Assembly: GCA_963702495.1 (NCBI GenBank)
Contig: CAVPDA010000003.1
Span: forward strand, 124,001-188,000
From: CAVPDA01 sp963702495
GTDB lineage: Bacteria; Pseudomonadota; Gammaproteobacteria; Burkholderiales; Rhodocyclaceae
DNA length: 64,000 nt
Direction: 5' to 3'
This document shows positions 9,067 to 20,239 of this stretch, piece by piece. Position 1 is the stretch's first letter, and every line of letters begins with the position of its first letter. The position numbers were made by a program, and so were the translations under genes. The notes under the pieces are model-generated. The model made no database searches, was not told the origin of the DNA, and was given only the letters and a program-made list of their open reading frames with translations.

Positions 9067-10101
9067 ATGAGGCCAATGGGCGCACGTCCGAACTTTGTTG
9101 CCTCAGACTTGCCCGCCACCGCGTCGACGACCCCGGGCGCGGCGGGCGACGATACCCTGCTGGACGCCTACTCGCGAACCATCGTCGAGGTCGTCGAGCG
9201 CGTCGGCCCGGCGGTGGCTCTGGTGCAGATCCGCAGACGCTCCGCCGATCGCTCCGGCCGCGATGGCGATGCCGCCGGCTCCGGGTTCGCGTTCACGCCG
9301 GACGGCTATCTGCTCACCAATCATCACGTCGTGCACGGTGCACGGCGCATCCGCGTGACGCTGCCCGATGAGCGCGAGTTCGATGCCGACCTGATCGGTG
9401 AAGATGCGCAGACCGACCTCGCCGTGATTCGCGTCGGCGTCAACGCTCTGCCCACCGTGCCGCTGGGCCGGTCCGGCGGCCTGCGCGTCGGGCAGATCGC
9501 GGTGGCCATCGGCAATCCCCTGGGATTCCAGAACACCGTCACCACCGGCGTGATCTCCGCGCTCGGCCGCTCGCTGCGCGCCGACAGCGGGCGCAGCATG
9601 GACGACATCATCCAGACCGATGCGGCGCTCAATCCCGGCAGTTCGGGCGGCCCGCTGGTCAGTTCGACCGGGGAGGCGATCGGCGTCAACACCGCGATCA
9701 TCCCCGGCGCACAGGGGCTGTGTTTCGCGGTCGGCATCGATACCGCGCGCTGGGTCGTGGGCCAACTGTTCGCCCATGGGCGCGTGCGCCGCGCGCGCCT
9801 CGGCGTGGCCGGCGCCACGGTGCCGGTGGCGCGGCGCGTCCAGCTCGCGCTCGCCCGCGATCAGCGCAGCGCGGTGCGCGTGGCGGAGGTCCAGGCAGGA
9901 ACACCGGCCGCTCTGGCCGGCGTGGAGGTCGGCGATCTGCTCGTCACGCTCGACGGCATTCCCTTGACCGGAATCGACACCCTGCAGCGGCTGCTCGACC
10001 ACAGTCGCATCGGCAGGACCGTGACGCTGGAGGTTTTGCGGCGGGGGCGCCTGTTGAAGCTCGCTGCAACGCCCGACGACAGTTCAGCCTGGGTCGCCTG
10101 A
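9067..10101 (+). CDS. Trypsin-like serine protease with PDZ domain (HtrA/Deg-like)
   Basis: A chymotrypsin-fold protease with the full triad: His in LTNHHVVHG, Asp in AQTDLAVIRV, and Ser in the oxyanion motif NPGSSGGPLV. A single PDZ domain follows (about residues 250-335; VQAGTPAALAGVEVGDLLV). DegP and DegQ carry two PDZ domains, DegS one. No signal peptide or membrane anchor is visible at the N-terminus, unlike classical periplasmic Deg proteases, so a cytoplasmic location is possible. The true start could be the TTG at 9049 or a nearby codon; 9067 is the first ATG. The gene is likely used in protein quality control. Confidence 0.85.
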   Translation: MRPMGARPNFVASDLPATASTTPGAAGDDTLLDAYSRTIVEVVERVGPAVALVQIRRRSADRSGRDGDAAGSGFAFTPDGYLLTNHHVVHGARRIRVTLPDEREFDADLIGEDAQTDLAVIRVGVNALPTVPLGRSGGLRVGQIAVAIGNPLGFQNTVTTGVISALGRSLRADSGRSMDDIIQTDAALNPGSSGGPLVSSTGEAIGVNTAIIPGAQGLCFAVGIDTARWVVGQLFAHGRVRRARLGVAGATVPVARRVQLALARDQRSAVRVAEVQAGTPAALAGVEVGDLLVTLDGIPLTGIDTLQRLLDHSRIGRTVTLEVLRRGRLLKLAATPDDSSAWVA

Positions 10102-10169
10102 CGCCGACCTGCTGCGTGCAACCAGCCGGCAGCGGGCGTCGAAGCCGGCAAGCTCAGACAGAAGCCGCC

Positions 10170-10547
10170 TCAGCTCTCGCCCTTGATGGCATGCCAGAAA
10201 TCCTTGGCACCTTCGCTCGTCGCGCGGCCGATCGTGCGCCCCATTTCCGCCGCGCCGTGGCCGATCTTCTTGCCGGCATCCGCAGCCGCGTGGCCGATTT
10301 CGACCCCAACCTTCTTCGCGCCCTGGCCAATGTCGTGGAAAGCCGAGCCGGTGGCACGTCCTGCCTGTTTCGCGCCCTGTTCGAGACTCTGGTCACCGGC
10401 AAGAGCCGCGGTGCCGAATAGTGCCGCAATAAGGAGCACACCGACTCCAGGCAGACGCGTGCCCAGCGGGCGCCGCCCGTGAGCGATGATCTTGGCGTGA
10501 GCTGTCATGCCGCTCGATGGCAAGAGATTTTCGGATGTCGTCTTCAT
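10170..10547 (-). CDS. Small exported Gly/Ala/Lys-rich protein
   Basis: Has a signal peptide (GVGVLLIAALFGTAALAG). The mature part is about 70 residues of repeated short amphipathic units: QGAKQAGRATG, QGAKKVGVEIG, DAGKKIGHGAAEMGRTIG. Such repeats resemble LEA-like or entericidin-like periplasmic stress proteins, but no family is assigned. Two starts are possible, 10547 and 10508; neither has a strong ribosome-binding site. It converges with the protease gene and diverges from the SIR2-domain gene. Confidence 0.6.
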   Translation of the reverse strand: MKTTSENLLPSSGMTAHAKIIAHGRRPLGTRLPGVGVLLIAALFGTAALAGDQSLEQGAKQAGRATGSAFHDIGQGAKKVGVEIGHAAADAGKKIGHGAAEMGRTIGRATSEGAKDFWHAIKGES

Positions 10548-10805
10548 GGGAACCGGGACCGATCTGGTTTCGATGATTGCCCATTATATCGCACCAAACC
10601 CGACTGTCACCCGACGCAGCAACTCAGCCCCTGAACGGGCGCGCCATGAGAGAGGCGTCCGCACCTGCGCCAAGCGACGCCGGCAGCACCGCCACCCCGC
10701 TTTCCAGTACTGTAATGGAAGATAGACTGCGGTACTCGGCGCCGGCAGAATCCATGCTCATCGTTCACGAACAAGATGACCTCGAAACCCATTCCGCCTG
10801 ATCCA

Positions 10806-12188
10806 ATGAGTGCAGTTCCGAGCATCGACCCGCGGTTGATGCAATCGATCCACGAGGGCAACTGCGTCGCTTTCGTCGGTGCCGGATTCTCGGCCGCCGC
10901 CGGTCTGCCGCCGTGGAAGGATCTGATCCGCTCGATCGCGGCTGATGTACCCCTCCGGGAAGGACGGCCGGAAAGCGAGTTGGTGCATTCCCTGCTCAAC
11001 GACAGTCCTGCCCCTTCCAGCCGCGAACTGGAGATGGCGGCGCAGATCCTCTACGACGCCCTCGGCGGCGACAGGTTCCGCGGGCGACTGGCCGCGGCAT
11101 TGCACAAGAACCCCCTGCCCGATGTCATGGATCTGCGCCTCAAGCATCTGCGCGGCATACCGTTCCGGGCCATCGTCACGACCAACTTCGACCCGCTCCT
11201 GCCCGGCCTGCCGCCCACGGCGGACGCCTATCGCCGCCTGTTGCGCAGCCGGCGGCCCTCGCCCTGGCGCGATGCGATCACCCGTGTCGCCCTGAACCTT
11301 GCGCCCGCGGGCGGCGCACCCTCCGATGCGGACTCGATCGTCGTCCAGCTCCACGGCAGGCTCGATGACGCGGAATCGCTGGTGCTGACGCGCTCCCAAT
11401 ACCGCAAGCGCCTCTATGCCGATCCGGCTTACCTCACGGTCCTGCGATCGCTGCTCGCCACCACCACCGTGCTGTTCCTCGGCTACTCCCTCACCGACGC
11501 CTACCTCAATGAACTGCGTTCGGAACTGGTGGAGGCGTTTTCCGGCAGCCGTTCGGCAGGCGACCCTCTGGCGTGGGCGGTGCTCGAGGACGTGTCCGAG
11601 GTCGCCTGCCGCTACTACGAGCAATACGAGGGGCTGGGCGTGCTCGCCTACCGCAGCGGCGACGGCGGCCTCGATCACAGCGGGTTCGACGCGATCCTGA
11701 ACGCGATCTACGACCAGACCAACCCGATCCACCGCCTGGGCGAGCTGCTCGCCGGTCGCCGCGTGCTGTGGTTCGACCCGAACCCGGACCACAACAATCG
11801 CGGCCGCGAATTGCTGCGCGCGGCTGCGGCGGAATCCGGCGACGATGCTGATTCCTTCGGCGAGCGGTTCGTCGAGGCAACCACGCTCGACAAAGCCTGG
11901 AACCTCCTGTCGCAAGCCGGCAAGTTCGACCTCGTCATCAGCCACTGGGGGCACGGCATGTATCTGGACGGCCGGGCCAACGGCGACGAGCTGCTGCGCC
12001 GCGTGGCCAGGCTGCGGGCGAATGGAACCACCGCGCCGCCGGTGGTGATCTTTGCCGGCGGCGGCGACTTCGAGGTGGTGAACCGCCGCCGTGCGCTGGG
12101 GCTCGGCGCAGCCGAGCTCGTCTCCCGCTGGGAAGATCTGATTGCGGTGCTGGAGCGGGTCCTCGGGGCAACGGTTTCGAGAAGGTAG
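10806..12188 (+). CDS. SIR2-domain protein fused to a degenerate receiver-like domain
   Basis: Residues 1-290 form a SIR2-like NAD-binding domain: VAFVGAGFSAAAGLPPW (GAGxS loop), IVTTNFDPLL, VVQLHGRLDD and LFLGYSLTDAYL. These are the hallmarks of the prokaryotic SIR2 family found in anti-phage proteins such as ThsA, DSR and SIR2-HerA, which hydrolyse NAD. From residue ~315 to the end the sequence follows a response-regulator receiver fold: RRVLWFDPNPDHNNRGRELL (acidic strand beta-1), FDLVISHWGHG (beta-3), and VVIFAGGGDFE (beta-4). The phospho-acceptor Asp after VIS is replaced by His, so phosphorylation is unlikely and the domain may be a ligand or protein sensor. ATG 10806 is chosen because homology begins soon after it. 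There is no obvious operon partner. Confidence 0.85.
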   Translation: MSAVPSIDPRLMQSIHEGNCVAFVGAGFSAAAGLPPWKDLIRSIAADVPLREGRPESELVHSLLNDSPAPSSRELEMAAQILYDALGGDRFRGRLAAALHKNPLPDVMDLRLKHLRGIPFRAIVTTNFDPLLPGLPPTADAYRRLLRSRRPSPWRDAITRVALNLAPAGGAPSDADSIVVQLHGRLDDAESLVLTRSQYRKRLYADPAYLTVLRSLLATTTVLFLGYSLTDAYLNELRSELVEAFSGSRSAGDPLAWAVLEDVSEVACRYYEQYEGLGVLAYRSGDGGLDHSGFDAILNAIYDQTNPIHRLGELLAGRRVLWFDPNPDHNNRGRELLRAAAAESGDDADSFGERFVEATTLDKAWNLLSQAGKFDLVISHWGHGMYLDGRANGDELLRRVARLRANGTTAPPVVIFAGGGDFEVVNRRRALGLGAAELVSRWEDLIAVLERVLGATVSRR

Positions 12189-12945
12189 GCCGGGAAAGGC
12201 TTGCGCTCGCGCGGCCAGTAACGCTTCGGACTCGTCGTCACGCTCGTTCCGGGTCGTTGCCGGCTCCGGGTATCGGCGGGTGATCCGCGTCTTCCGGCCC
12301 GAAAGCTGCCGCAGGCGCCACGTAAGTGGGCGGGCTTCGCGAAGATGCAGGCATGGTGATGTCGCCCCGGTCGCCGCCGCCGACGGCGGGTTCTCGTCGC
12401 CGCGGAGCGGGCGGGTGCTCACCGTCCAGTCGATCCCGCCGCTCGCCAGCGCGGTGTCGAGGTCTGCCGGCGCTTCGAGGCGCCCGCCCTGCCGTGCCAG
12501 GCAACTGCCCGTGGTAGAACATTTTTCCGGCCTTGGCCGGCAACACTGGCTCCTCGACAGGCTTCCGCGTGAGGCGGGTTCTTCGGCGCACGGTGGCGCA
12601 CCATCGGAAGCAAGTACGGGATCGCGGGGGCTCACTGGGCGATCGTTTCGAAGATGGTTGCTGGCCGAGGGGCGCGGGCGCGTTTCCCCATACGATCACG
12701 CAGCGAGACGCCCCCTGGTGAACCATAAGCTCCATCCGGATCGGTCCCAGGCATACTTACGGCATGTGCGGACCGAGTGGCGCACCCTTCCCCGGCCTCC
12801 GGGTTGAAGCCTGCAAAACCGTCGCGGCCGTGTACGGTGATCGATGCACTGGCGGGCAGTCGAGACTCGTGGGAGATTGAAAGTGAACCCAGCAGCTGAC
12901 GCGGGCGGTGCGCGAGATCGAGCGGTTTCGCAAGCCGGTGCTGTG
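12189..12945. other. Gene-poor gap
   Basis: Between the SIR2 and kinase genes. Short open stretches exist on both strands, including a minus-strand one with KMFYHGQLPG and, in another frame, APADLDTALASGGIDWTVS. These could be pieces of one frameshifted gene, but no family is recognised and I do not annotate it. Confidence 0.4.
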
Positions 12946-14930
<1,985 letters not shown>

Positions 14931-15061
14931 GCGTGCGACGGATTTCCGCGTCGGCCGGTCCCGGTCCGCGGGAGTGCCCGCGCGCAGTGGGTCGAATCAG
15001 AAGTCGCGCACTTCCGACGGGACCTCGGATACTGACGAAAGAGTAATCCTTCCGCGACGTG

Positions 15062-15193
15062 ATGGACGTCGTGCCGCAGTACGAGGACGACAACGCGTGG
15101 TTCCGCTTCGAGCGCGGCGGAATACGGGGCAAGGGGCGCTCCCGATGGTACGACGGCAGCTCAGCGCGCCGCCGCGTTCTCGCCAGATCCTGA
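15062..15193 (+). CDS. Possible small protein or gene remnant
   Basis: A 43-residue reading frame, MDVVPQYEDDNAWFRFERGG then RGKGRSRWYDGSSARRR, whose composition looks protein-like in an otherwise non-coding gap (14931-15422). There is no ribosome-binding site of note and no family match in memory. It may be the tail of a lost gene downstream of the kinase. Confidence 0.25.
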   Translation: MDVVPQYEDDNAWFRFERGGIRGKGRSRWYDGSSARRRVLARS

Positions 15194-15422
15194 CTTGCTC
15201 GATCGTCACGCGTGACGGCCCCAAAGCGACGCCCTGTTTCGAACCCGAGCCGCATGCGGATCGGCCGTTCGCGGCCAGCCCGTGGCGCATCGAAATGGGG
15301 CGCTCAACTTGGCCGGCGTGCCCCCTTCCCTTACGCGACTCAAGTGCCGGCTCGGCCCGCCGTTGTCCCAATCTGTTATTTTTGGACAAACCGGCGGCCC
15401 CCGGCCGTAGCCGATCTGACCC

Positions 15423-16619
15423 ATGATCAAGAAAATTCCCGTGGCACAACTCCGGCCGGGCATGTTCATCCACGATCTCGATTGCGGCTGGATGGATCAC
15501 CCGTTCCTGCGGAACCGCTTCACCGTGACCACCGAAGCGGAGGTACACAAGGTCGTCGCGGCCCGCATTGGCGAGGTCTACATCGACACCGCCCAGGGCG
15601 ACGACGTGCGCGACGCGCCCACCGCGACCGAGGTGAAGGCCGGCCTGGAGTGCGCGATGGCGGCCGCGGCGCAGGCGCCGGTCCCCCGCGTACCGCTGGC
15701 CGAAGAATCGGCGCGGGCCCGCAAGGTGCACAGCGAGGCCGCCGCCATCGTCCGCAACATGATGAGCGACTTGCGGCTCGGCAATCAGGTGCGGGTCGAG
15801 CAGGTGGAGCCGGTCGTGGAGCGCATGAGCGACTCGATCCTGCGCAACAGCGGCGCCCTCCTTTCGCTGTGCCGAGTCAAGAACAAGGACGACTACACCT
15901 TTCTTCACTCGGTGAGCGTGGGCGCCCTGCTGATCGCGTTCTGCCGCGAACTGGGCATGGATGGCGACGCCATCCGCCAGGCCGGCGTCGGCGGCATGCT
16001 CCACGATGTCGGCAAGATCCGCGTCCCGGACGCCATCCTGAACAAGCCAGGGAAGCTCACCGACGAGGAGTTTGCGGTGATGAAGGGACACGTCGTGGAG
16101 TCCCGCCGCATCCTCGAAGATACGCCGGACGTCACGCCGACCGCGCTCCAGGTGGCCGCGCAGCATCACGAACGCTACGACGGCAGCGGCTACGCCGAAG
16201 GCCTCAAGGGCGAGTCGATCTCACGCATCGGCCAGATGGCGGCGATCTGCGACGTCTACGACGCCATCACCTCCGACCGCGTCTATCACAAGGGCATGGC
16301 GCCGGCCGAGGCGCTGCGCAAGATCTTCGAGTGGAGCAAGTTCCACTTCAACCCGCAGCTCACCCAGGCCTTCCTGCGCTGCATCGGCATCTATCCGATA
16401 GGCACGCTGGTGAAGCTGGAAAGCGGCCGTCTGGCGCTGGTCGTCGACCAGCGTGAAGGCAATCTGCTGCGGCCGCTGGTGCGCGTGATCTTCCACAGCC
16501 GGGCCAACCACTACCTGCCGCCGGAAGATCTCGATCTGGCGCGGTCCTCGGCAGCCGATCGCATCGTCGGCCACGAATTGCCGGAGACCTGGGGCATCGA
16601 ACCGGCGCGCTTCCTCTGA
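15423..16619 (+). CDS. HD-GYP domain c-di-GMP phosphodiesterase (DUF3391 N-terminus)
   Basis: The N-terminal DUF3391 segment reads KIPVAQLRPGMFIHDLDCGW. The HD-GYP domain (about residues 155-330) has the metal-binding HD in MLHDVGKIRVPDAILNKPGK, His in MKGHVVESRRIL, and the second site QHHERYDGSGYAEGLKG. The family signature GYP reads GYA here; other HD-GYP enzymes with changed third positions remain plausible phosphodiesterases, but activity is not assured. The enzyme degrades c-di-GMP to GMP or pGpG and opposes the GGDEF protein at 1282. Start at 15423 fits the usual DUF3391 opening. Confidence 0.9.
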   Translation: MIKKIPVAQLRPGMFIHDLDCGWMDHPFLRNRFTVTTEAEVHKVVAARIGEVYIDTAQGDDVRDAPTATEVKAGLECAMAAAAQAPVPRVPLAEESARARKVHSEAAAIVRNMMSDLRLGNQVRVEQVEPVVERMSDSILRNSGALLSLCRVKNKDDYTFLHSVSVGALLIAFCRELGMDGDAIRQAGVGGMLHDVGKIRVPDAILNKPGKLTDEEFAVMKGHVVESRRILEDTPDVTPTALQVAAQHHERYDGSGYAEGLKGESISRIGQMAAICDVYDAITSDRVYHKGMAPAEALRKIFEWSKFHFNPQLTQAFLRCIGIYPIGTLVKLESGRLALVVDQREGNLLRPLVRVIFHSRANHYLPPEDLDLARSSAADRIVGHELPETWGIEPARFL

Positions 16620-16988
16620 TGCGCGGTACTCCAAGGCTGCTCGAAGTGCAATCCTCGAAGTCGCGTCCGGACGAGGGCCTGACGAGGCACGGACGACAAC
16701 GCTGAATCAAGACGGTGAGGCCGTACAGATCGCCATCGGGAATCCCCAGGCACCGCGCCGCCCCCCACGGATCCCGACACCAATAAACGATCAGACGAAG
16801 TGTCTCTCTTGGCTTTTCCCACTCGGGAAAGGGCCGGGGTGGGCAGCGAACGCCGCCTCCTGCACGCCCGGGACTGATCGGATCACCATCGTACTTTTTC
16901 GGCGGGCTCACCAACGCTTCGGCTAGCCCAACTTCGCCAACTGAAGGGTATAGTCGAGCGTAACTACCTGTTTTCACTACCGCCGATC
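16620..16988. other. Intergenic stretch with an unassigned minus-strand open frame
   Basis: A minus-strand frame from about 16977 downward reads SPPKKYDGDPISPG and PEWEKPRETLRLIVYWCRD but then runs antisense through the HD-GYP gene, so its end is not natural. It may be a remnant. Nothing else is seen. Confidence 0.3.
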
Positions 16989-17144
16989 TCAGAAGTTCGG
17001 CACTACAGCGGGCGTTGCCGGAGCAGCAGTCGCGGCGGCGGTTATCCGGTCGAAGTAGGCGTCGTCTCGGTGCAGGAATCCCAGCGCTTGTCGCATAGCG
17101 CTCAGTGCCAATCGATTCTTGGCGTACTCGTCATGCTCTTCCAT
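16989..17144 (-). CDS. Small hypothetical protein
   Basis: A 51-residue frame starting MEEHDEYAKNRLALSAMRQA and ending in an Ala/Pro-rich tail (AAATAAPATPAVVPNF). The helical N-terminal part followed by a low-complexity tail is protein-like, but no family is recognised. Upstream sequence to 17630 has no supported gene. Confidence 0.35.
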   Translation of the reverse strand: MEEHDEYAKNRLALSAMRQALGFLHRDDAYFDRITAAATAAPATPAVVPNF

Positions 17145-17629
17145 GCTGACGGCTCCGAACGGGAATGATTCCGCGTGCGCGTTCGGTCCTATCCGGTGTC
17201 GCTATGGCGGCGCAGGACGGGAGAATTCTTGCACAGTGCGGATGCTCGGCCTTTTCCGCGACTGCGTGCTTCCGCACTTGCTCGGTCCCTTTCCACGCAT
17301 GCGCGACCGTGACGAGACTCGCCGGGAAGGGGTTGGGAATCGTAGGATGAAGAGCGTTGACCGATTGCACGGTTGCCGCCTTTGAGCCTAATCCGCAAAC
17401 GTTTCGGCACGGAGCCCACCCATCGCCGAATGGGGTTTCAGGCATGGACCGGTCCATCCGTCCGAGGGTTCGCGGCACGGGGGTGTCAGCGCGCAGCAGC
17501 TTCTTGCACGCAACGATTTCGAAATCGACCACCAGACGGGCGATTGACGGTGAAGACGGATCCGGTTCGTCGCACCAGCGACGGCGACAACGGCGGCGCC
17601 GCCGCCCCGCGGGGTCAGGGGTTGATCCT
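17145..17629. other. Gene-poor stretch
   Basis: No supported coding region on either strand. If the VapB-like gene once had a VapC partner it should lie here; no PIN-domain motif is visible. Confidence 0.4.
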
Positions 17630-17770
17630 TCAACCCGCCTCGCTGGTGAGGGAGGGCCGCTCGCGCAGGACGATCTCGTCGCCGCGGCGGAGGATTTCCA
17701 CCTGCCCCACTTCGAAGCGGATCTCTTTGGACAGGCGTACCGCTTGGCTGTTGCCGGACTTGAAGGGCAC
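17630..17770 (-). CDS. VapB/MazE-type antitoxin, solitary, N-terminus possibly truncated
   Basis: A 46-residue frame with the SpoVT-AbrB-like DNA-binding pattern of VapB antitoxins: FKSGNSQAVRLSKEIRFEV, then VEILRRGDEIVL. Complete homologues begin with a few more residues before FKSGNSQ. The GTG at 17770 is the only start in frame, and an upstream ATG in another frame (about 17811) could be joined by a one-base shift. Antitoxins of this type repress their own operon and neutralise a PIN-domain RNase, but no toxin gene follows. Confidence 0.55.
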   Translation of the reverse strand: MPFKSGNSQAVRLSKEIRFEVGQVEILRRGDEIVLRERPSLTSEAG

Positions 17771-18013
17771 GCGTAGACGATGGTGCCCTCCAATCCGGCT
17801 AAAGACATACGCAAAGCGTACCTACCGGACCGTGTTCGCTGGAAGTCGGATCAGGCTATCCGATGCTCCAGCGTGGACAGCCCGCCAGCAACAAATCCGC
17901 ACACGATTGCCGGCGGCCAACATAACCGACCAGGACGTCTGGGGGTTGGCAGCTGAAACCGTGACCTTCCCCCGATGACCGTCTTGATCTGCTGAGGCCT
18001 TGCTGAACCGGTC

Positions 18014-20239
18014 TCATTGCTGTGCGCCGGCAGGAATGGCGCCCAACTCCTGTTGTTGATTGGATGTCAACGGGGAAACTGCCTTGACACGGGCCACGAA
18101 CCTCGCGCTGGTGCTGCGCAGACCCACTTCGTCACTGAGTATGTGGGCGGCTTCGTTCAGTAGCACGTCTTTGTCATTCTTGCGCGCCGTTTCGGCCGCC
18201 AGTTCGTTGGCGAGATTGCGTTCGTCCGCCTGCAAGCCATCATCCTGGAGCGCGTTCTGCTTCCCCGGCGCCGGTTCCTTGCCGACAACACCTTCAGGGG
18301 TGCTCTTTCCGGCATTCCTCTGTGCTTCCCGGCCCTTCAGCCGGGCCTCCAGTGCATCCCGTTCCTTGCGTCGTTCAGCTTCGTTCAGCGAAACCAGGTT
18401 CTTCTTGCGTTGAACGTTGAGTTCGGCGACGTCTTCCTGCAGGTACTGAAACTCCCTGTCCTTCTGCACGCGAGCCTCGTGGCGCGTCAGCAGGATGGGC
18501 CGCAGATATTCCAGGTCGGCGATCGGCGCATAAGCTGCGGCCTTGACCTGCGCCCAGGGCAGTGCATTGTCGAAGCTGGATTCGCCAAAGCTCTGCGCAT
18601 CGTAGACCGTGGGAAAGGCGATGTCCGGCTGCACGCCGCGCAGTTGCGTGGTGCCGCCGTTGATGCGGAAGAACTGAGCCGTGGTCAGTTTCAGTTCGCC
18701 CAGCTTCTGCTCGCTGCTCCTGGCGACCTGGTCGAGATTGATCAAGGTTTGCACCGTGCCTTTGCCAAAACTGGGCTCACCGATCAGCAAGCCGCGGCCG
18801 TAGTCTTGAATCGCCGCGGCAAAGATCTCTGACGCGGATGCCGAGCCCCGGTTGATCAGGACGCCGAGGGGTCCATCCCAGGCGACGCCGGCCTTGGCGT
18901 CGCTCTCCACGGTGACGTTACCCCGGGCATCGCGCTGCTGCACCACGGGCCCCTTGTCGATGAACAAGCCGGTGAGTTCAATCGCTTCCATCAATGAACC
19001 GCCGCCATTGTTGCGCAAATCGATCAGTACGCTATCAACCTTCTCCTTTTTCAACTCCTCCAACAGGCGCGCCACGTCGCGGGTCGCGCTCTTGAAGTCC
19101 GAGGCGCCGCGTTGTCGGGCTTCGAAGTCCTGATAGAAGGCCGGAAGAGCGATCACGCCGATGCGACGAGTGGTCTCTCCCTCCGTCACGGTGAGGATCG
19201 ATTTCTTGGCGGCCTGCTCGTCCAGACTGATCTTCTTCCGAACGAGCGAAATCCGCTTATGCTTGCCGTCCGGGCCGGCGTCGGCCGGGAGAATGTCGAG
19301 TTGGACGACCGAGTCGGCCGCGCCGCGAATCAGTGCGACCGAATCGTCCAGGCGCCAGCCCACGATATCGGTCATGGCGCCGCCTTCACCCTGAGCGACG
19401 CCGAGGATGCGGTCCCCGATCTTCAGTTGGCCCGACAGGATCGCCGGGCCACCGGGCACGAGTTCCCGAATCGTGGTGTAGTCGTCCTTGTCCGTCAGCA
19501 CCGCTCCGATTCCGACCAGGGAGAGCTTCATCGATATGTCGAAGTCCCCGGCCGCCCGTGGCCCCATGTAGCTGGTGTGGGGCTCGATGGTCATGGTGTA
19601 GGCGTTCATGAATGTCTGAAAGGCGTCCTCGCTCTTGAGGCGGAGCATCCGCTTCAGGGCATTGGCATAGCGCTTGTCGAGGGTCTCGACGATTTGTCCG
19701 TCGTCTTTCCCCGCGAGCTTGAGCCGCAGCCAGTCGTTCTTGACGCGCTTGCGCCACAACTCGCTCATCTCCGCCTCGGATTTGGGCCAAGCCTCTTTTT
19801 CCCGCGCGTATTGATAGCTTTCCTTCTGGCGGAAATCAAACCCCTGCTTGAGCAAAGCGCGGGCGTAACCAAAACGCTCGGACACTCGCCGCGCATAGAG
19901 ATTGAACATGGCAAAGGGAACGGTGAGTTCCTCCGTGATGATGGCGTCGTCGAGCTTGGTGCGGACGCCAGCCCAGCGGTCGATATCGGTCTGAACAAAG
20001 AACAGCTTCTCGGGATCGAGTGACTTCAGATAGCGGTCGAATATCCTGTCCGACAAGGCGTCGTCGAGCGGCATCGATTGGTAGTGGTAACGGGTCAGCA
20101 GTTCCGCTGCGAGGTGCGCCGCCTGAGACTGTTGCTGCATGGGCTTCAGCTCCGGGGGACGCGGCGCTCCAGAGTCGAGCGGCGCGGCTTGCGCTGCCGT
20201 CGCCAACACAAACACGATCCACAGCAGTCTCTTGTTCAT
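18014..20239 (-). CDS. prc: Tail-specific protease Prc (C-terminal processing peptidase)
   Basis: A periplasmic S41 peptidase of about 741 residues with a signal peptide (MNKRLLWIVFVLATAAQA). The N-terminal helical domain includes YHYQSMPLDDALSDRIFDRY. A PDZ domain follows (VGIGAVLTDKDDYTTIRELV), then the catalytic core with the serine in NRGSASASEIFAAAIQDYG and the lysine in EPSFGKGTVQTL. The charged C-terminal region corresponds to the Prc-specific DUF3340. It trims or degrades proteins with apolar C-termini and controls peptidoglycan hydrolases. The start at 20239 has GGAGAG upstream; the open frame further up to 20506 lacks protein-like sequence. The gene is monocistronic here. Confidence 0.93.
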   Translation of the reverse strand: MNKRLLWIVFVLATAAQAAPLDSGAPRPPELKPMQQQSQAAHLAAELLTRYHYQSMPLDDALSDRIFDRYLKSLDPEKLFFVQTDIDRWAGVRTKLDDAIITEELTVPFAMFNLYARRVSERFGYARALLKQGFDFRQKESYQYAREKEAWPKSEAEMSELWRKRVKNDWLRLKLAGKDDGQIVETLDKRYANALKRMLRLKSEDAFQTFMNAYTMTIEPHTSYMGPRAAGDFDISMKLSLVGIGAVLTDKDDYTTIRELVPGGPAILSGQLKIGDRILGVAQGEGGAMTDIVGWRLDDSVALIRGAADSVVQLDILPADAGPDGKHKRISLVRKKISLDEQAAKKSILTVTEGETTRRIGVIALPAFYQDFEARQRGASDFKSATRDVARLLEELKKEKVDSVLIDLRNNGGGSLMEAIELTGLFIDKGPVVQQRDARGNVTVESDAKAGVAWDGPLGVLINRGSASASEIFAAAIQDYGRGLLIGEPSFGKGTVQTLINLDQVARSSEQKLGELKLTTAQFFRINGGTTQLRGVQPDIAFPTVYDAQSFGESSFDNALPWAQVKAAAYAPIADLEYLRPILLTRHEARVQKDREFQYLQEDVAELNVQRKKNLVSLNEAERRKERDALEARLKGREAQRNAGKSTPEGVVGKEPAPGKQNALQDDGLQADERNLANELAAETARKNDKDVLLNEAAHILSDEVGLRSTSARFVARVKAVSPLTSNQQQELGAIPAGAQQ

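Noticed and set aside
12238..12735. Candidate minus-strand gene between the SIR2 and kinase genes
   Set aside because: Only short protein-like pieces in different frames, with no family or start; left as unassigned.
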